Below are positions 16,917 through 26,244 of a stretch of DNA of 59,919 nt, one piece after another. Positions within the stretch are counted from its first letter, which is position 1. Each line of letters starts with the position of its first letter. Under the pieces are notes generated by a model. That model searched no databases. It worked only from the letters and a program-made list of their open reading frames with translations, and was not told the origin of the DNA. Source of the DNA: Ectothiorhodospira mobilis (GTDB lineage Bacteria > Pseudomonadota > Gammaproteobacteria > Ectothiorhodospirales > Ectothiorhodospiraceae); contig NZ_NRSK01000018.1 in the NCBI RefSeq assembly GCF_016584115.1, positions 1-59,919 of the forward strand. Direction: 5' to 3'. A program made the translations under genes and the position numbers.

Positions 16917-17906
16917 TCAGGCGAAGGTGGGCTGACCCGTGGGTACCTCCATGTCGGCGAACAGGCGTTCCACCGCTTCGGGGTCCAGGTCCTGGGCCGC
17001 ATGGGCCACCTGCTCGTGGGTCAGGTGGGGTGCCAGCAGGGTGATGAAGTCGAACATGTAGCTGCGCAGCCAGGCGCCGCGGCGGAAGCCGATGCGGGTG
17101 ATGTTGTCGGAGAAGGGGGGCTGGGTGTCGATGGCCACCAGGTCGTCGTCGTGGGCCTGTTCCAGGGCGATGCGGGCGATGATGCCCACGCCCATGCCGT
17201 GGCGCACGTAGGTCTTGATGACATCGGCGTCGGCGGCGGTGAGGACGATGTCCGGGGTGAGTCCGGCGCGGCGGAAGTCGGCGTCCATCTTGGTGCGCCC
17301 GCTGAAGCCGTCCAGGTAGGTGACGATGGGGTATTCCGCCAGCCTCTCCAGGGGCAGGGCCTTCTCCCCGGCCAGTTCGTGCCCCCGGGGCACCACCACG
17401 CAGTGGGACCAGCGGTAGGCGGGGAGCATGATCACCTGGCCGGCGGCGGGCAAAGGCTCGGTGCCGATGATGAAGTCCACCTCGTCGTGGGCGAGCATCT
17501 CGGCGATCTGCCGCGGGGTGCCCTGGTGCAGCTGCACCCGCACCCGGGGGAAGCGATGCTTGAAGGCGTCCACCACCGGCGGCAGGATGTAGCGGGCCTG
17601 GGCGTGGGTGGTGGCGATGCGCAGGTCCCCGCTCTGCTCGTCCCGGGCCTCCTCCGCCGCGGCGCGGATGTTCTCCACCTCCCGCAGGATGATGTCGCTG
17701 TAGCCCAGGATGCGGCGGCCCACCGGCGTCATGCCGGAGAGGTGCTTGCCGTTGCGCTGGAACAGGGGCACACCCAGCTCCTCCTCCAGGAGCCGGATCT
17801 GCTTGCTGATGCCCGGCTGCGAGGTCATGAGCCGGTCCGCCGCCTCGGAGATGTTCAGGTTGTACCGGGCGATGGCCTGCAGGTATCGGAGTTGCTGGAG
17901 TTTCAT
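16917..17906 (-). CDS. cysB: LysR-type regulator CysB
   Basis: 329-residue LysR-family activator of sulfur assimilation, responding to O-acetylserine or related inducers in known members. The N-terminal winged helix reads MKLQQLRYLQAIARYN then NISEAADRLMTSQPGISKQ, the CysB subgroup signature rather than a generic LTTR. The effector domain shows ATTHAQARYILPPVV, the CysB sulfate/inducer-binding segment. CysZ (49.3 kb) and a SulP transporter (20.2 kb) in the same window fit a sulfur theme, but direct regulation cannot be seen. The upstream region is unusually AT-rich and contains TATAAT. Confidence 0.93.
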   Translation of the reverse strand: MKLQQLRYLQAIARYNLNISEAADRLMTSQPGISKQIRLLEEELGVPLFQRNGKHLSGMTPVGRRILGYSDIILREVENIRAAAEEARDEQSGDLRIATTHAQARYILPPVVDAFKHRFPRVRVQLHQGTPRQIAEMLAHDEVDFIIGTEPLPAAGQVIMLPAYRWSHCVVVPRGHELAGEKALPLERLAEYPIVTYLDGFSGRTKMDADFRRAGLTPDIVLTAADADVIKTYVRHGMGVGIIARIALEQAHDDDLVAIDTQPPFSDNITRIGFRRGAWLRSYMFDFITLLAPHLTHEQVAHAAQDLDPEAVERLFADMEVPTGQPTFA

Positions 17907-18028
17907 TTGGTAAGCGTCCCGTCTGGCGCTGCGCGGCGTGAGCCGGCCCCTGGTTCAGTGACGCCGCCGCCGGGCGGCCCCCCGATCCCGCCGGCCCCCG
18001 GCCATGCACGGAATACGGGAATGTGGTG

Positions 18029-18058
18029 ATTATACATATCTAAATGCGATTGTGTTAT
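18029..18058 (-). promoter_or_regulatory. Probable promoter of cysB
   Basis: On the minus strand a perfect TATAAT (-10) lies at 18034-18029 in a short AT-rich stretch that stands out from GC-rich surroundings. The best -35 candidate is ATAACA at about 18058-18053, 18 bp away and a poor match. The cysB ATG is about 120 bp downstream, leaving room for an autoregulatory CysB site. Placement rests on the -10 match alone. Confidence 0.45.
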
Positions 18059-18074
18059 GAGGCCCTGGGCGGGG

Positions 18075-20105
18075 CTATTTCACCCGCATCCCGGGTTCGG
18101 CCCCCGTGTCCGGAGAGAGGATGAACAGATCCTTCCCGCCGGGGCCCGCCGCCAGCACCATCCCTTCGGAGAGGCCGAACTTCATCTTGCGCGGCGCTAG
18201 GTTGGCCACCATCACCGTCAGCCGCCCCTGGAGGCTGGCGGGATCATACGCCGCCTTGATGCCGGCGAACACCTGCCGTGTCTCGCCCCCCAGGTCCAGG
18301 GTCAGGCGCAGGAGCTTGTCGGCCCCCTCCACGTGCTCCGCCTTCTGGATGCGGGCGATGCGCAGATCCACTTTGGCGAAGTCCTCAAAGGCGATCTCCT
18401 CCCGGATCGGGTCCCGGGTCAGGGGGCCTTCGGGTACGGCGGTTTGTGCCGGCTGGAGGTTCTCCCTGGAGGCCTCCAGCAGGGCCTGGACCGCCTTGGG
18501 GTCCACCCGCGTCATGAGCGGCTCGTAGGGCCGGATGCGGCTGGCCGTGAGGGGCTCTTCCACATCGGCCCAGGTGAGGGGCGGGATGTCCAGGAAGGTC
18601 TCGGCCCGGGCCGCCATGGCCGGCAGCACCGGCTTGAGATAGGCCATCAGCACCCGGAACAGGTTGAGCCCCTGGGTGCAGATCCCCTGTACCCGGGGCA
18701 GGGTGTCCTCCTCCCTGGCCAGCACCCAGGGCTTTTGTTCGTCCACGTACTGGTTGGCCACATCCGCCAGGGCCATGATCTCGCGCATGGCCTGGGCGAA
18801 CTCCCGGGCCTCGTAGAGCCGGGCGATCTCCTCGCCGGCACGGCGGAAGCGGTCGTACAGGTCCGCATCCGGCAGGGTGTCGGCCAGGCGGCCGTCGAAC
18901 CGCTTCTGGATGAAACCGGCGCAGCGGGAGGCGATGTTCACCACCTTGCCCACCAGGTCGCTGTTCACCCGGGCGGTGAAGTCCTCCAGGGACAGGTCGA
19001 TGTCGTCCACCCCGGAACCCAGCTTGGCGGCGAAGTAGTAGCGCAGGTATTCCGGCTGCAGGTGTTCCAGGTAGGTGCGGGCCTGGATGAAGGTGCCCCG
19101 GGACTTGGACATCTTCTGGCCGTTGACGGTGAGAAAGCCGTGGCAGTGCACCGCCGTGGGGGTGCGAAAGCCCGCGCCGTGGAGCATGGCGGGCCAGAAC
19201 AGGGTGTGGAAGTAGGCGATGTCCTTGCCGATGAAATGATGCAGCTCGGCCCGGCTGTCGGCGCCCCACCAGGCATCGAAGTCCAGGCCGTGGCGGTCGC
19301 AGTAGTGGCGGAAACTGGCCATGTAGCCGATGGGGGCGTCCAGCCATACGTAGAAGAATTTGCCCGGGGCGTCGGGGATCTCGAAGCCCCAGTAGGGGGC
19401 ATCGCGGGAGATGTCCCAGTCGTTGAGTCCGGCCTCGAACCACTCCCGGAGCTTGTTGCGGATGCCGTCCTGCAGGCTGCCGGAGGCGGTCCAGTCCCGC
19501 AGCATGCCCTCGAAGTCCGCCAGCCGGAAGAAGAAGTGCTCGGATTCCCGCTCCACCGGCGTGGCCCCGGAGATGGCGGAGACGGGGTGCTTGAGATCGG
19601 TGGGGGTGTAGGTGGCGCCGCAGGCCTCGCAGGAGTCGCCGTACTGGTCCGGGGCGCCGCAGCGGGGGCATTCCCCCTTGATGAACCGGTCCGGCAGGAA
19701 CATCCCCGCCTCCGGGTCGTAGGCCTGGCGGATGGTGCGCCGGGTGATGTGGCCCTGGTCCTTCAGGCGGTTGTAGATGAGTTCGGCGAAGTGGCGGTTC
19801 TCCGGGGAGTGGGTGCTGTGGTAGTGGTCAAAGCCCACGAGAAAGTCCGCGAAATCCCGCTGATGTTCCTGTCCCACCCGCTCGATGAGCTCCTCCGGGG
19901 GGATGCCCTCGCTGCGGGCCTTGAGCATGATGGGGGTGCCGTGGGCGTCGTCGGCGCATACGTAGAGGCAGCGGTGCCCACGGGCCTTCTGGAAGCGCAC
20001 CCAGATATCGGTCTGGATGTATTCCACCAGGTGGCCCAGATGGATGGGGCCGTTGGCATAGGGGAGGGCGCTGGTGACCAGGATGTCGCGGCTTTGGGCT
20101 GTCAT
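18075..20105 (-). CDS. metG: Methionyl-tRNA synthetase
   Basis: 676-residue class I synthetase charging tRNA-Met. The HIGH-type motif is HLGHLVEY near the N-terminus (after [10 protein letters not shown]), a zinc knuckle [17 protein letters not shown] lies at about residues 140-160, and the KMSKS loop is [11 protein letters not shown]-terminal tRNA-binding OB domain ([11 protein letters not shown] to the end) gives the long, dimeric form. The ATG at 20105 is preferred to the open frame from 20156 because [16 protein letters not shown] matches the usual start. In many gammaproteobacteria metG diverges directly from apbC; here a SulP gene lies between them. Confidence 0.96.
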   Translation of the reverse strand: MTAQSRDILVTSALPYANGPIHLGHLVEYIQTDIWVRFQKARGHRCLYVCADDAHGTPIMLKARSEGIPPEELIERVGQEHQRDFADFLVGFDHYHSTHSPENRHFAELIYNRLKDQGHITRRTIRQAYDPEAGMFLPDRFIKGECPRCGAPDQYGDSCEACGATYTPTDLKHPVSAISGATPVERESEHFFFRLADFEGMLRDWTASGSLQDGIRNKLREWFEAGLNDWDISRDAPYWGFEIPDAPGKFFYVWLDAPIGYMASFRHYCDRHGLDFDAWWGADSRAELHHFIGKDIAYFHTLFWPAMLHGAGFRTPTAVHCHGFLTVNGQKMSKSRGTFIQARTYLEHLQPEYLRYYFAAKLGSGVDDIDLSLEDFTARVNSDLVGKVVNIASRCAGFIQKRFDGRLADTLPDADLYDRFRRAGEEIARLYEAREFAQAMREIMALADVANQYVDEQKPWVLAREEDTLPRVQGICTQGLNLFRVLMAYLKPVLPAMAARAETFLDIPPLTWADVEEPLTASRIRPYEPLMTRVDPKAVQALLEASRENLQPAQTAVPEGPLTRDPIREEIAFEDFAKVDLRIARIQKAEHVEGADKLLRLTLDLGGETRQVFAGIKAAYDPASLQGRLTVMVANLAPRKMKFGLSEGMVLAAGPGGKDLFILSPDTGAEPGMRVK

Positions 20106-20183
20106 GTGCGTTCGGTTCAGGATGAAAAAGATCAACGTTAGCAAGTTTGCCACCACCGGGCCTAGGGCCGCGTGGCGGTGGCG

Positions 20184-21941
20184 TCATCCATTGCGGGGGG
20201 AGGCAGGCCGCTTCGCCCCGTGCCAGCGGCGGGCAACGGCCGCGGCCCGGGCCAGGTCGGAGGCATAGCTCAGGCGTCCCGCCCGCTTGCGGATGCCGGC
20301 GCGGCGCAGCTTGACGATGATGCGCGTGGGCAGGCCCGCCAGGATCAGGGCCACCCCCTGGCGCTCCATCTCCTGGATGAGGGTGTGCAGGGCGACGATG
20401 GCCGTGGCGTCCATGGTGGGCACGTCGTGCATGTCCAGGATCACGGTGCGCACCCCCGGGTCCACGGTGTGCAGGGAGGTGAGGGCCTTCTCCGCGGCGC
20501 CAAAGAACAGCGGTCCGTTGACGTCGTAGAGGGCCACGCCGGCGGGCAGGTGGCCCATGGCCGGGTCCTCCTGCGGCGGCACCGCCTCCGCCTGGGTGAG
20601 CAGGGCCATGCGCCGGATGAACAAAGCCGCCGCCAGGGCCACCCCCACGCCCACCGCCAGCACCATGTCAAAGAGCACGGTGAGCCCGAAGCACAGCACC
20701 AGGATGGCCACGTCGCCGGCGGGGGCCGAACGCAGCATGTGGACGAAGTGACGCGCCTCGCTCATGTTCCAGGCCACCACCAGCAGCAGGGCCGCCAGGG
20801 CGGCCATGGGCACCAGGCCCAGCATCCCGGCCAGGGCCACCACCGCCAGCAGCACCACGGCGGCATGCACCACGGCGGACAGGGGGGAGACCGCACCGCT
20901 GCGGATGTTGGTGGCGGTGCGGGCGATGGCGGCGGTGGCGGTGATGCCGCCGAAGAAGGGTGCGGCGATGTTGCCCAGGCCCTGACCCACCAGTTCGGCA
21001 TTGGGGTCGTGACGGGTGCGGGTGAGGCCGTCGGCCACCACGGCGCAGAGCAGGGACTCGATGGCCGCCAGCATGGCGATGGCGAAGGCCGGTGCCGCAA
21101 GATCGCGGATGAGTCCGAAGCTCAGGCCCAGGGGTTCGCCGTCGGGGCCGGGCAGTTGCCAGGGGGCCTGAAAATGGGGGGGCAACGGCGGGATGCCGGT
21201 GCCGGATTCCCCGTCCAGGGTCCAGGTGAAGCGCGAGGCGATGGTGTCCACCTCTGCCCCGCCCACCCAGTGGTTCACGGCCCAGGCCGCCAGGGCCCCC
21301 GCCGCCAGCCCCACCAGGGGCGCGGGTACGGGGGTGCGCAGCCGTGGCCAGAGGATCAGGACCGCCAGGGTCATCAGGCCGATGCCCAGCTCCACCGGAT
21401 CCAGACCGGGCAGGGCGGCGACGATGCGCCCCACGTTCTCGGTGAAGTGTTCCCCCATGCCGTCGGGGTCCAGCCCCAGCAGGTCGGGGATCTGCAGCAC
21501 GGCGATGACCACGGCGATCCCCGCCGTGAAGCCCAGCACCACCGGATAGGGTACGAAGCGGATCAAGCCCCCCATGCGCGTCAGTCCCAGCACCAGCAGG
21601 ATCAGACCCGCCATGAGGGTGGCCAGCAGCAGTCCGCCCAGGCCGTACTGCTGCACGATGGGCAGGAGGATCACCACGAAGGCCGCCGTGGGCCCGGAGA
21701 CACTGAAGCGGCTGCCGCCGGTGAGGGCGATCACCGCGCCGGCGACGATGGCGGTGTAGAGGCCGTGCTGCGGCGGCACGCCGGTGGCGATGGCCAGGGC
21801 CATGGACAGGGGCACGGCGACGATGCCGATGGTCAGCCCGGCCATGAGGTCGCGGCGCAACTGGGCGAGGCCGTAGCCGGAACGGAAGGCGGCCCGCAAC
21901 CCGGTGGCCAGGGCGGGCACATGGAGGCGTCTGTCTTGCAT
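20184..21941 (-). CDS. SulP family anion transporter with STAS domain
   Basis: 585-residue SLC26/SulP-type membrane transporter. Residues about 20-430 hold the transport domain with many hydrophobic helices and the family signature GLYTAIVAGAVIALTGGS; a cytoplasmic STAS domain occupies about 450-560 (VRTVILDMHDVPTMDATAIVAL). Substrates in this family include sulfate, bicarbonate and dicarboxylates (E. coli DauA), and sequence alone does not decide. The basic C-terminal tail KLRRAGIRKRAGRLSYA is reminiscent of DauA-type proteins. It lies between metG and apbC, which are adjacent in relatives, suggesting insertion of this gene. It diverges from apbC across 265 bp. Confidence 0.88.
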   Translation of the reverse strand: MQDRRLHVPALATGLRAAFRSGYGLAQLRRDLMAGLTIGIVAVPLSMALAIATGVPPQHGLYTAIVAGAVIALTGGSRFSVSGPTAAFVVILLPIVQQYGLGGLLLATLMAGLILLVLGLTRMGGLIRFVPYPVVLGFTAGIAVVIAVLQIPDLLGLDPDGMGEHFTENVGRIVAALPGLDPVELGIGLMTLAVLILWPRLRTPVPAPLVGLAAGALAAWAVNHWVGGAEVDTIASRFTWTLDGESGTGIPPLPPHFQAPWQLPGPDGEPLGLSFGLIRDLAAPAFAIAMLAAIESLLCAVVADGLTRTRHDPNAELVGQGLGNIAAPFFGGITATAAIARTATNIRSGAVSPLSAVVHAAVVLLAVVALAGMLGLVPMAALAALLLVVAWNMSEARHFVHMLRSAPAGDVAILVLCFGLTVLFDMVLAVGVGVALAAALFIRRMALLTQAEAVPPQEDPAMGHLPAGVALYDVNGPLFFGAAEKALTSLHTVDPGVRTVILDMHDVPTMDATAIVALHTLIQEMERQGVALILAGLPTRIIVKLRRAGIRKRAGRLSYASDLARAAAVARRWHGAKRPASPRNG

Positions 21942-22206
21942 GGGGCGGAGTCCTTGCAGGGCCAGGTGCGATGGCGCGGGCCGGGGGCCCGGATCCCCGG
22001 TCTTCCCTCCCGGCCGGGAGGGTCCCGTACCGCGGGGTTGCGGACTTTGGGATGCAAAAGACCGAGCGTGGCGTTATGGTATCAGGGTGGCCTGAAAAAG
22101 GCCATGGTGACATCAGGGGATTCCCCTCCGCCCGGCGGGTCCGGGGCCGGGGATCTGGTACCATACGTGTTCGATACACCACAGCATCTGGAACAAGGGG
22201 TTGGGC

Positions 22207-23301
22207 ATGACCGACGTCTCGCGGCTCAAGGTGGAAACGGTCCTGAAGGAGATCCAGGACCCCTATCTGCAACGGGATCTGGTCTCCGGCGGTGAGGTGC
22301 AGGACATCCAGGTGGACGATGCCGGCCGGGTGCGGGTGCAGCTGTGCCTGGGCTATCCCGCCGCCGGCTGGCACGAGGCCCTGAAGGCACAGGTGCGGGA
22401 ACGGGTATCGGCCATCGACGGGGTGGCTGAGGTGACGGTGGAGGTGCAGACCCGCATCGTGCCCCATGCCGTGCAGTCCAGCCTCAAGCCGCTGCCGGGC
22501 ATCCGCAACATCATCGCCGTGGCCTCCGGCAAGGGGGGCGTGGGCAAGTCCACCACCGCCGTCAACCTGGCCCTGGCCCTGGCGGCCGATGGCGCCCGCG
22601 TGGGCATCCTGGATGCCGACATCTACGGCCCCAGCCAGCCCCGCATGCTGGGCATCCACGGCAAGCCCGAGACCCGCGACGGCAAGACCATGGAACCCCT
22701 GGAAGGCCACGGGCTGCAGGCCATGTCCATCGGTTTTCTCATCGAGGAGGACACCCCCATGATCTGGCGTGGCCCCATGGTCACCCAGGCCCTGGAACAG
22801 CTGCTGCGGGAGACCCACTGGCAGGACCTGGACTACCTGGTCATCGACCTGCCCCCGGGCACCGGCGACACCCAGCTGACCCTGGCCCAGAAGATCCCCG
22901 TCAGCGGCGCCCTCATCATCACCACCCCCCAGGACATCGCCCTGTCCGATGCCCGCAAGGGGCTGAAGATGTTCGAGAAGGTGGATGTCCCGGTACTGGG
23001 GGTGGTGGAGAACATGAGCATCTACATCTGTCCCCAGTGCGGCCACGAGGAATACCTCTTCGGCCAGGGGGGCGGCGAGCGCATGGCCGGGGAATGCGGG
23101 GCCGAGTTCCTCGGGGCCCTGCCCCTGGACATCGGCATCCGGGAGCAGGCGGACGGCGGCAATCCCACCGTGGCGGCCGAGCCCGAAGGCCGCGTCGCCG
23201 AACTCTACCGCGACATCGCCCGCCGCAGTGCCGCCCGTCTGGCCCTGCAGGCCCGGGACTACAGCGACCGCTTCCCCAATATCGTGGTGGAGAACGACTG
23301 A
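22207..23301 (+). CDS. apbC: Iron-sulfur cluster carrier protein ApbC (Mrp)
   Basis: 364-residue P-loop ATPase that carries and transfers [4Fe-4S] clusters. An N-terminal DUF59/MIP18-type domain (about 1-90, EIQDPYLQRDLVSGGEV) precedes the deviant Walker A GKGGVGKSTTAVNLA, DADIYGPSQPRMLG and the DLPPGTGDTQLTLAQ region. The C-terminal cluster-binding CxxC is ICPQCGHEE. The ATG at 22207 has AAGGGG about 8 bp upstream; an in-frame TTG six bases earlier is less likely. dcd follows on the same strand after 93 bp, an order shared with pseudomonads. Confidence 0.95.
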   Translation: MTDVSRLKVETVLKEIQDPYLQRDLVSGGEVQDIQVDDAGRVRVQLCLGYPAAGWHEALKAQVRERVSAIDGVAEVTVEVQTRIVPHAVQSSLKPLPGIRNIIAVASGKGGVGKSTTAVNLALALAADGARVGILDADIYGPSQPRMLGIHGKPETRDGKTMEPLEGHGLQAMSIGFLIEEDTPMIWRGPMVTQALEQLLRETHWQDLDYLVIDLPPGTGDTQLTLAQKIPVSGALIITTPQDIALSDARKGLKMFEKVDVPVLGVVENMSIYICPQCGHEEYLFGQGGGERMAGECGAEFLGALPLDIGIREQADGGNPTVAAEPEGRVAELYRDIARRSAARLALQARDYSDRFPNIVVEND

Positions 23302-23394
23302 GGCCAGGGCTGGCGGGACTGTATCTCTGTCCCGTCAGCCTGTATCTTTCCGTCCCCGTCCACGCTTTGCAGGCCCCGTTACGGACCCCGTCCC

Positions 23395-25098
23395 ATGTCC
23401 ATCAAGTCCGACCACTGGATCCGCCGCATGGCGGCGGAACACGGCATGATCGAGCCCTTCGAGCCCGGTCAGGTGCGCCACGCCGGGGATGCCCCCATCA
23501 TCTCCTACGGCACCTCCAGCTACGGCTACGACGTGCGCTGCGCCGACGAATTCAAGATCTTCACCAACATCAACTCCAGCGTCGTGGACCCCAAGCACTT
23601 TGACGAGCGCAGCTTCGTCAACGTGAAGTCGGACGTCTGCATCATCCCCCCCAATTCCTTCGCCCTGGCCCGGACGGTGGAGTATTTCCGCATCCCGCGC
23701 AGCGTGCTCACCATCTGCTTGGGCAAGAGCACCTATGCCCGCTGTTTTCGGGGGGATACCCGGGTGGCCCTGGCGGATGGCACGGCCCCCACGCTGGAGG
23801 ACATGGCCAGGCGTTCCGAGCAGGGGGAAATGTTCTGGGGGTATAGCATCGGCGAGCATGGTCGGGTCATTGTGACGCTGCTGGAGGCGCCCCGCTTCAT
23901 CGGACGGGATGCCCTGATGGCAGTGACCCTGGACAATGGCGAGGTGATCCATTGCACCCCGGATCATGAGTTCCTGCGGCGTGATGGACGCCGTGTACAG
24001 GCCCACGAGTTGCGGGATGGGGATTCGTTGATGCCCCTGTACCGCCAGCTCGCCCGGGGCTATGAGGTCGTCTACCAGCCCCTGAATGGGCATCTCTATC
24101 CCACTCACCGCCTGGCAGATGAATGGAACCTGCGTCATGGCATCTATGCCGATCAGCCAGGAACGCACCGACATCACAAGGATCTGGATCGCAGAAACAA
24201 TATGCCCTGGAATATTGAGCGCATGGAAGCCGGTGCGCATCTGCGGCTGCACAACGCCTACAGTTTTGGCGAAGACTTCGATCCAGACGAACATAGCGCA
24301 GCCATTCGCCAGGCCCTGGAACAGCTACGCCAGGACCCCTCGTGGTTTTCCAAATACCGGGCTGCCCAGTCCCATCGTGCACGAGCGTTCTGGAATGACC
24401 CCCGTTATGCCCAGGCCCGGGAAGAATTGCGACGCAAACGCATCGAATCCTGGACGGAAGAGCGGCGCGGGCGTCAGCGCGAGGCCTTGTTGAATTATTA
24501 CGCCGATCCGGTAGCTCGGGATCGGTCTTCGCGTATTTCCCGAGATGCCTGGGCCCAGGATCAGGGTGTGCGCCGCGCTCGGCAAGCGGCCCTGGCACGA
24601 CGCATCAACCTGCGCGAGGAGATCACGGCGGAGGCCGTTCGGGAAGCCCTTGAGCGCACTGGCTCAATCCGTGGGGCCGCCCGCCTGCTGGACTGTGACC
24701 GCTCGGTTTTTCGGCGATTCTCCGATGAATTGGCCGCGTTCAGGGGGCAGGGCTCCAAGCCTGCCCGCAATCATAAGGTTCAATCGGTTCGGACCTTGCC
24801 TGGTGATCATGATGTCTATTGCCTGACTGTGCCCGAGGCGGGGAATTTTGCCCTGGAGGCTGGCGTCTTCGTCAGCAATTGCGGTGTGATCGTGAATGTG
24901 ACCCCCCTGGAGCCGGAATGGGAGGGGCATGTGACCCTGGAATTCTCCAACACCACGCCGCTGCCGGCCCGCATCTACGCCAACGAGGGGGTGGCGCAGA
25001 TGCTGTTCCTGGAATCCGATGAGATGTGCGACGTCTCCTACAAGGACCGGGGCGGCAAATACCAGGGGCAGCGCGGGGTCACCCTGCCCAAGACCTGA
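23395..25098 (+). CDS. dcd: dCTP deaminase precursor interrupted by an intein
   Basis: 567-residue precursor. Residues 1-116 and 496-567 join to a 188-residue dCTP deaminase of the Pseudomonas type (start [13 protein letters not shown], end [10 protein letters not shown]), which makes dUTP for thymidylate synthesis. The extein junction is KSTYAR|CGVIVN, so the insertion follows the Arg that matches catalytic Arg115 of E. coli Dcd and is four residues after the catalytic Ser. The other catalytic residue, Glu in TLEFSN, is in the C-extein. Because the insertion splits the active site, splicing should be essential for activity. The reading frame is uninterrupted. The gene follows apbC. Confidence 0.95.
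   Translation: MSIKSDHWIRRMAAEHGMIEPFEPGQVRHAGDAPIISYGTSSYGYDVRCADEFKIFTNINSSVVDPKHFDERSFVNVKSDVCIIPPNSFALARTVEYFRIPRSVLTICLGKSTYARCFRGDTRVALADGTAPTLEDMARRSEQGEMFWGYSIGEHGRVIVTLLEAPRFIGRDALMAVTLDNGEVIHCTPDHEFLRRDGRRVQAHELRDGDSLMPLYRQLARGYEVVYQPLNGHLYPTHRLADEWNLRHGIYADQPGTHRHHKDLDRRNNMPWNIERMEAGAHLRLHNAYSFGEDFDPDEHSAAIRQALEQLRQDPSWFSKYRAAQSHRARAFWNDPRYAQAREELRRKRIESWTEERRGRQREALLNYYADPVARDRSSRISRDAWAQDQGVRRARQAALARRINLREEITAEAVREALERTGSIRGAARLLDCDRSVFRRFSDELAAFRGQGSKPARNHKVQSVRTLPGDHDVYCLTVPEAGNFALEAGVFVSNCGVIVNVTPLEPEWEGHVTLEFSNTTPLPARIYANEGVAQMLFLESDEMCDVSYKDRGGKYQGQRGVTLPKT
23743..24879 (+). mobile_element. Dcd intein with HNH homing-endonuclease domain
   Basis: 379-codon in-frame insertion. 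It begins with Cys ([14 protein letters not shown], block A), has block B HCTPDHEF with the T-x-x-H pair (precursor residues 188-191), and closes with block [19 protein letters not shown] and block G VFVSN, followed by the +1 nucleophile Cys. The penultimate residue is Ser instead of the usual His; natural inteins lacking it can still splice. Between the splicing blocks is an HNH-type nuclease core ([20 protein letters not shown], about residues 258-290), an Arg-rich linker and a helix-turn-helix-like segment (about 410-443, [19 protein letters not shown]), probably for DNA-site recognition. Base composition is visibly less GC-rich than the extein, which fits horizontal arrival. Confidence 0.92.
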
Positions 25099-25284
25099 CC
25101 CCCGGAGGCGCGGCCTGCCGGAACCCTGCTTTCTGGACTTGATCCAAGGCATGACAGGGGGACAGACTTGGGTTTAAATGGCCGGTTCGGGCCATGACTC
25201 CGTGAGGTGATCCGAGCATGTACACGACCGCAACGCAGCGCCGCCGGCCTGCGTCGAAATCGCCGATGCGCCCGGGGTGACGGC

Positions 25285-26244
25285 ATGGGCCTGAACGATC
25301 GCGTCAACACGCTGGGGCAGGATCTCAAGCGCCGCTTCGGGGAGCGGGTGCACAAGCTCACCGTGAGCGCCGGCTTTGTCTGCCCCAACATGGACGGTAC
25401 CCGGGGGCGGGGGGGCTGCAGTTTCTGCAACAACGCCAGTTTCGCCCCCCAGGGCCAGGACGGGGGGGAGGTGGCGCGGCAGCTGCAGGCGGGCCGGGAG
25501 GTGGTGGTCCGGCGCACCGGCGCCAGCCGTTACATCGCCTATTTCCAGGCCTATACCAACACCTACGCGGAGGTGGACCGGCTCAAGGTCCTCTACGACG
25601 CCGCCCTGGCCCAGCCCGGGGTGGTGGGCCTGTCCATCGGCACCCGGCCCGACTGCGTCCCCGACGCCGTGCTGGACCTGCTGGTGTCCTATCAGGAGCG
25701 GGGCTTTCTCGTGTGGCTGGAGCTGGGGCTGCAGTCGGCCTTCGACGAGACCCTGGCCCGGGTGAACCGCGGCCACGGTTTTGCCGAGTACCGCGACGCC
25801 GTGCGCAGGGCCCGGGGGCGGGGCCTGCTGGTGTGCACCCACCTCATCCACGGGCTGCCCGGGGAGACCCCCTGGCACCAGCGCCAGACCCTGGCCCGGG
25901 TGCTGGAGGAGGGGACCGACGGTCTCAAGCTGCACCCCCTGCACGTGGTGCGCGGCACCCGCCTGGCGCGCCAGTGGCGGGACGGTGAGTACCGCCCCTG
26001 GAGCCTCCATGAGTACGTCGCCACCGCCGTGGATCTGATCGAGATGACCCCCCCCGAGGTGGTCTTTCACCGCCTCACCGCCACGGCCCGCAAGCCGCTG
26101 CTGCTGGCGCCGGACTGGTGCGCCAGCAAGTGGACGGTGATCAACGCCATTGAGGCGTCGCTCCGGCAACGGGACACCCGCCAGGGGGTGCGCCCCCTGC
26201 AGCCGGAATGCGAACTGCCCGGAACCCAGGAGAACTGCCGATGA
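25285..26244 (+). CDS. yhcC: YhcC-type radical SAM protein (TIGR01212 family)
   Basis: 319-residue radical SAM protein of unknown reaction. The N-terminal FVCPNMDGTRGRGGCSFC provides the clustered cysteines for the [4Fe-4S]/SAM site in this family, with SIGTRPDCVPD and HLIHGLPGET as further family segments. The ATG at 25285 gives MGLNDRVNTLGQDLK, the usual start; the longer frame from 25207 is not conserved. Its stop overlaps the ubiU start (ATGA), making it the first gene of a coupled run yhcC-ubiU-ubiV-fusion. Position suggests, but does not prove, a role connected with anaerobic quinone synthesis. Confidence 0.88.
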   Translation: MGLNDRVNTLGQDLKRRFGERVHKLTVSAGFVCPNMDGTRGRGGCSFCNNASFAPQGQDGGEVARQLQAGREVVVRRTGASRYIAYFQAYTNTYAEVDRLKVLYDAALAQPGVVGLSIGTRPDCVPDAVLDLLVSYQERGFLVWLELGLQSAFDETLARVNRGHGFAEYRDAVRRARGRGLLVCTHLIHGLPGETPWHQRQTLARVLEEGTDGLKLHPLHVVRGTRLARQWRDGEYRPWSLHEYVATAVDLIEMTPPEVVFHRLTATARKPLLLAPDWCASKWTVINAIEASLRQRDTRQGVRPLQPECELPGTQENCR

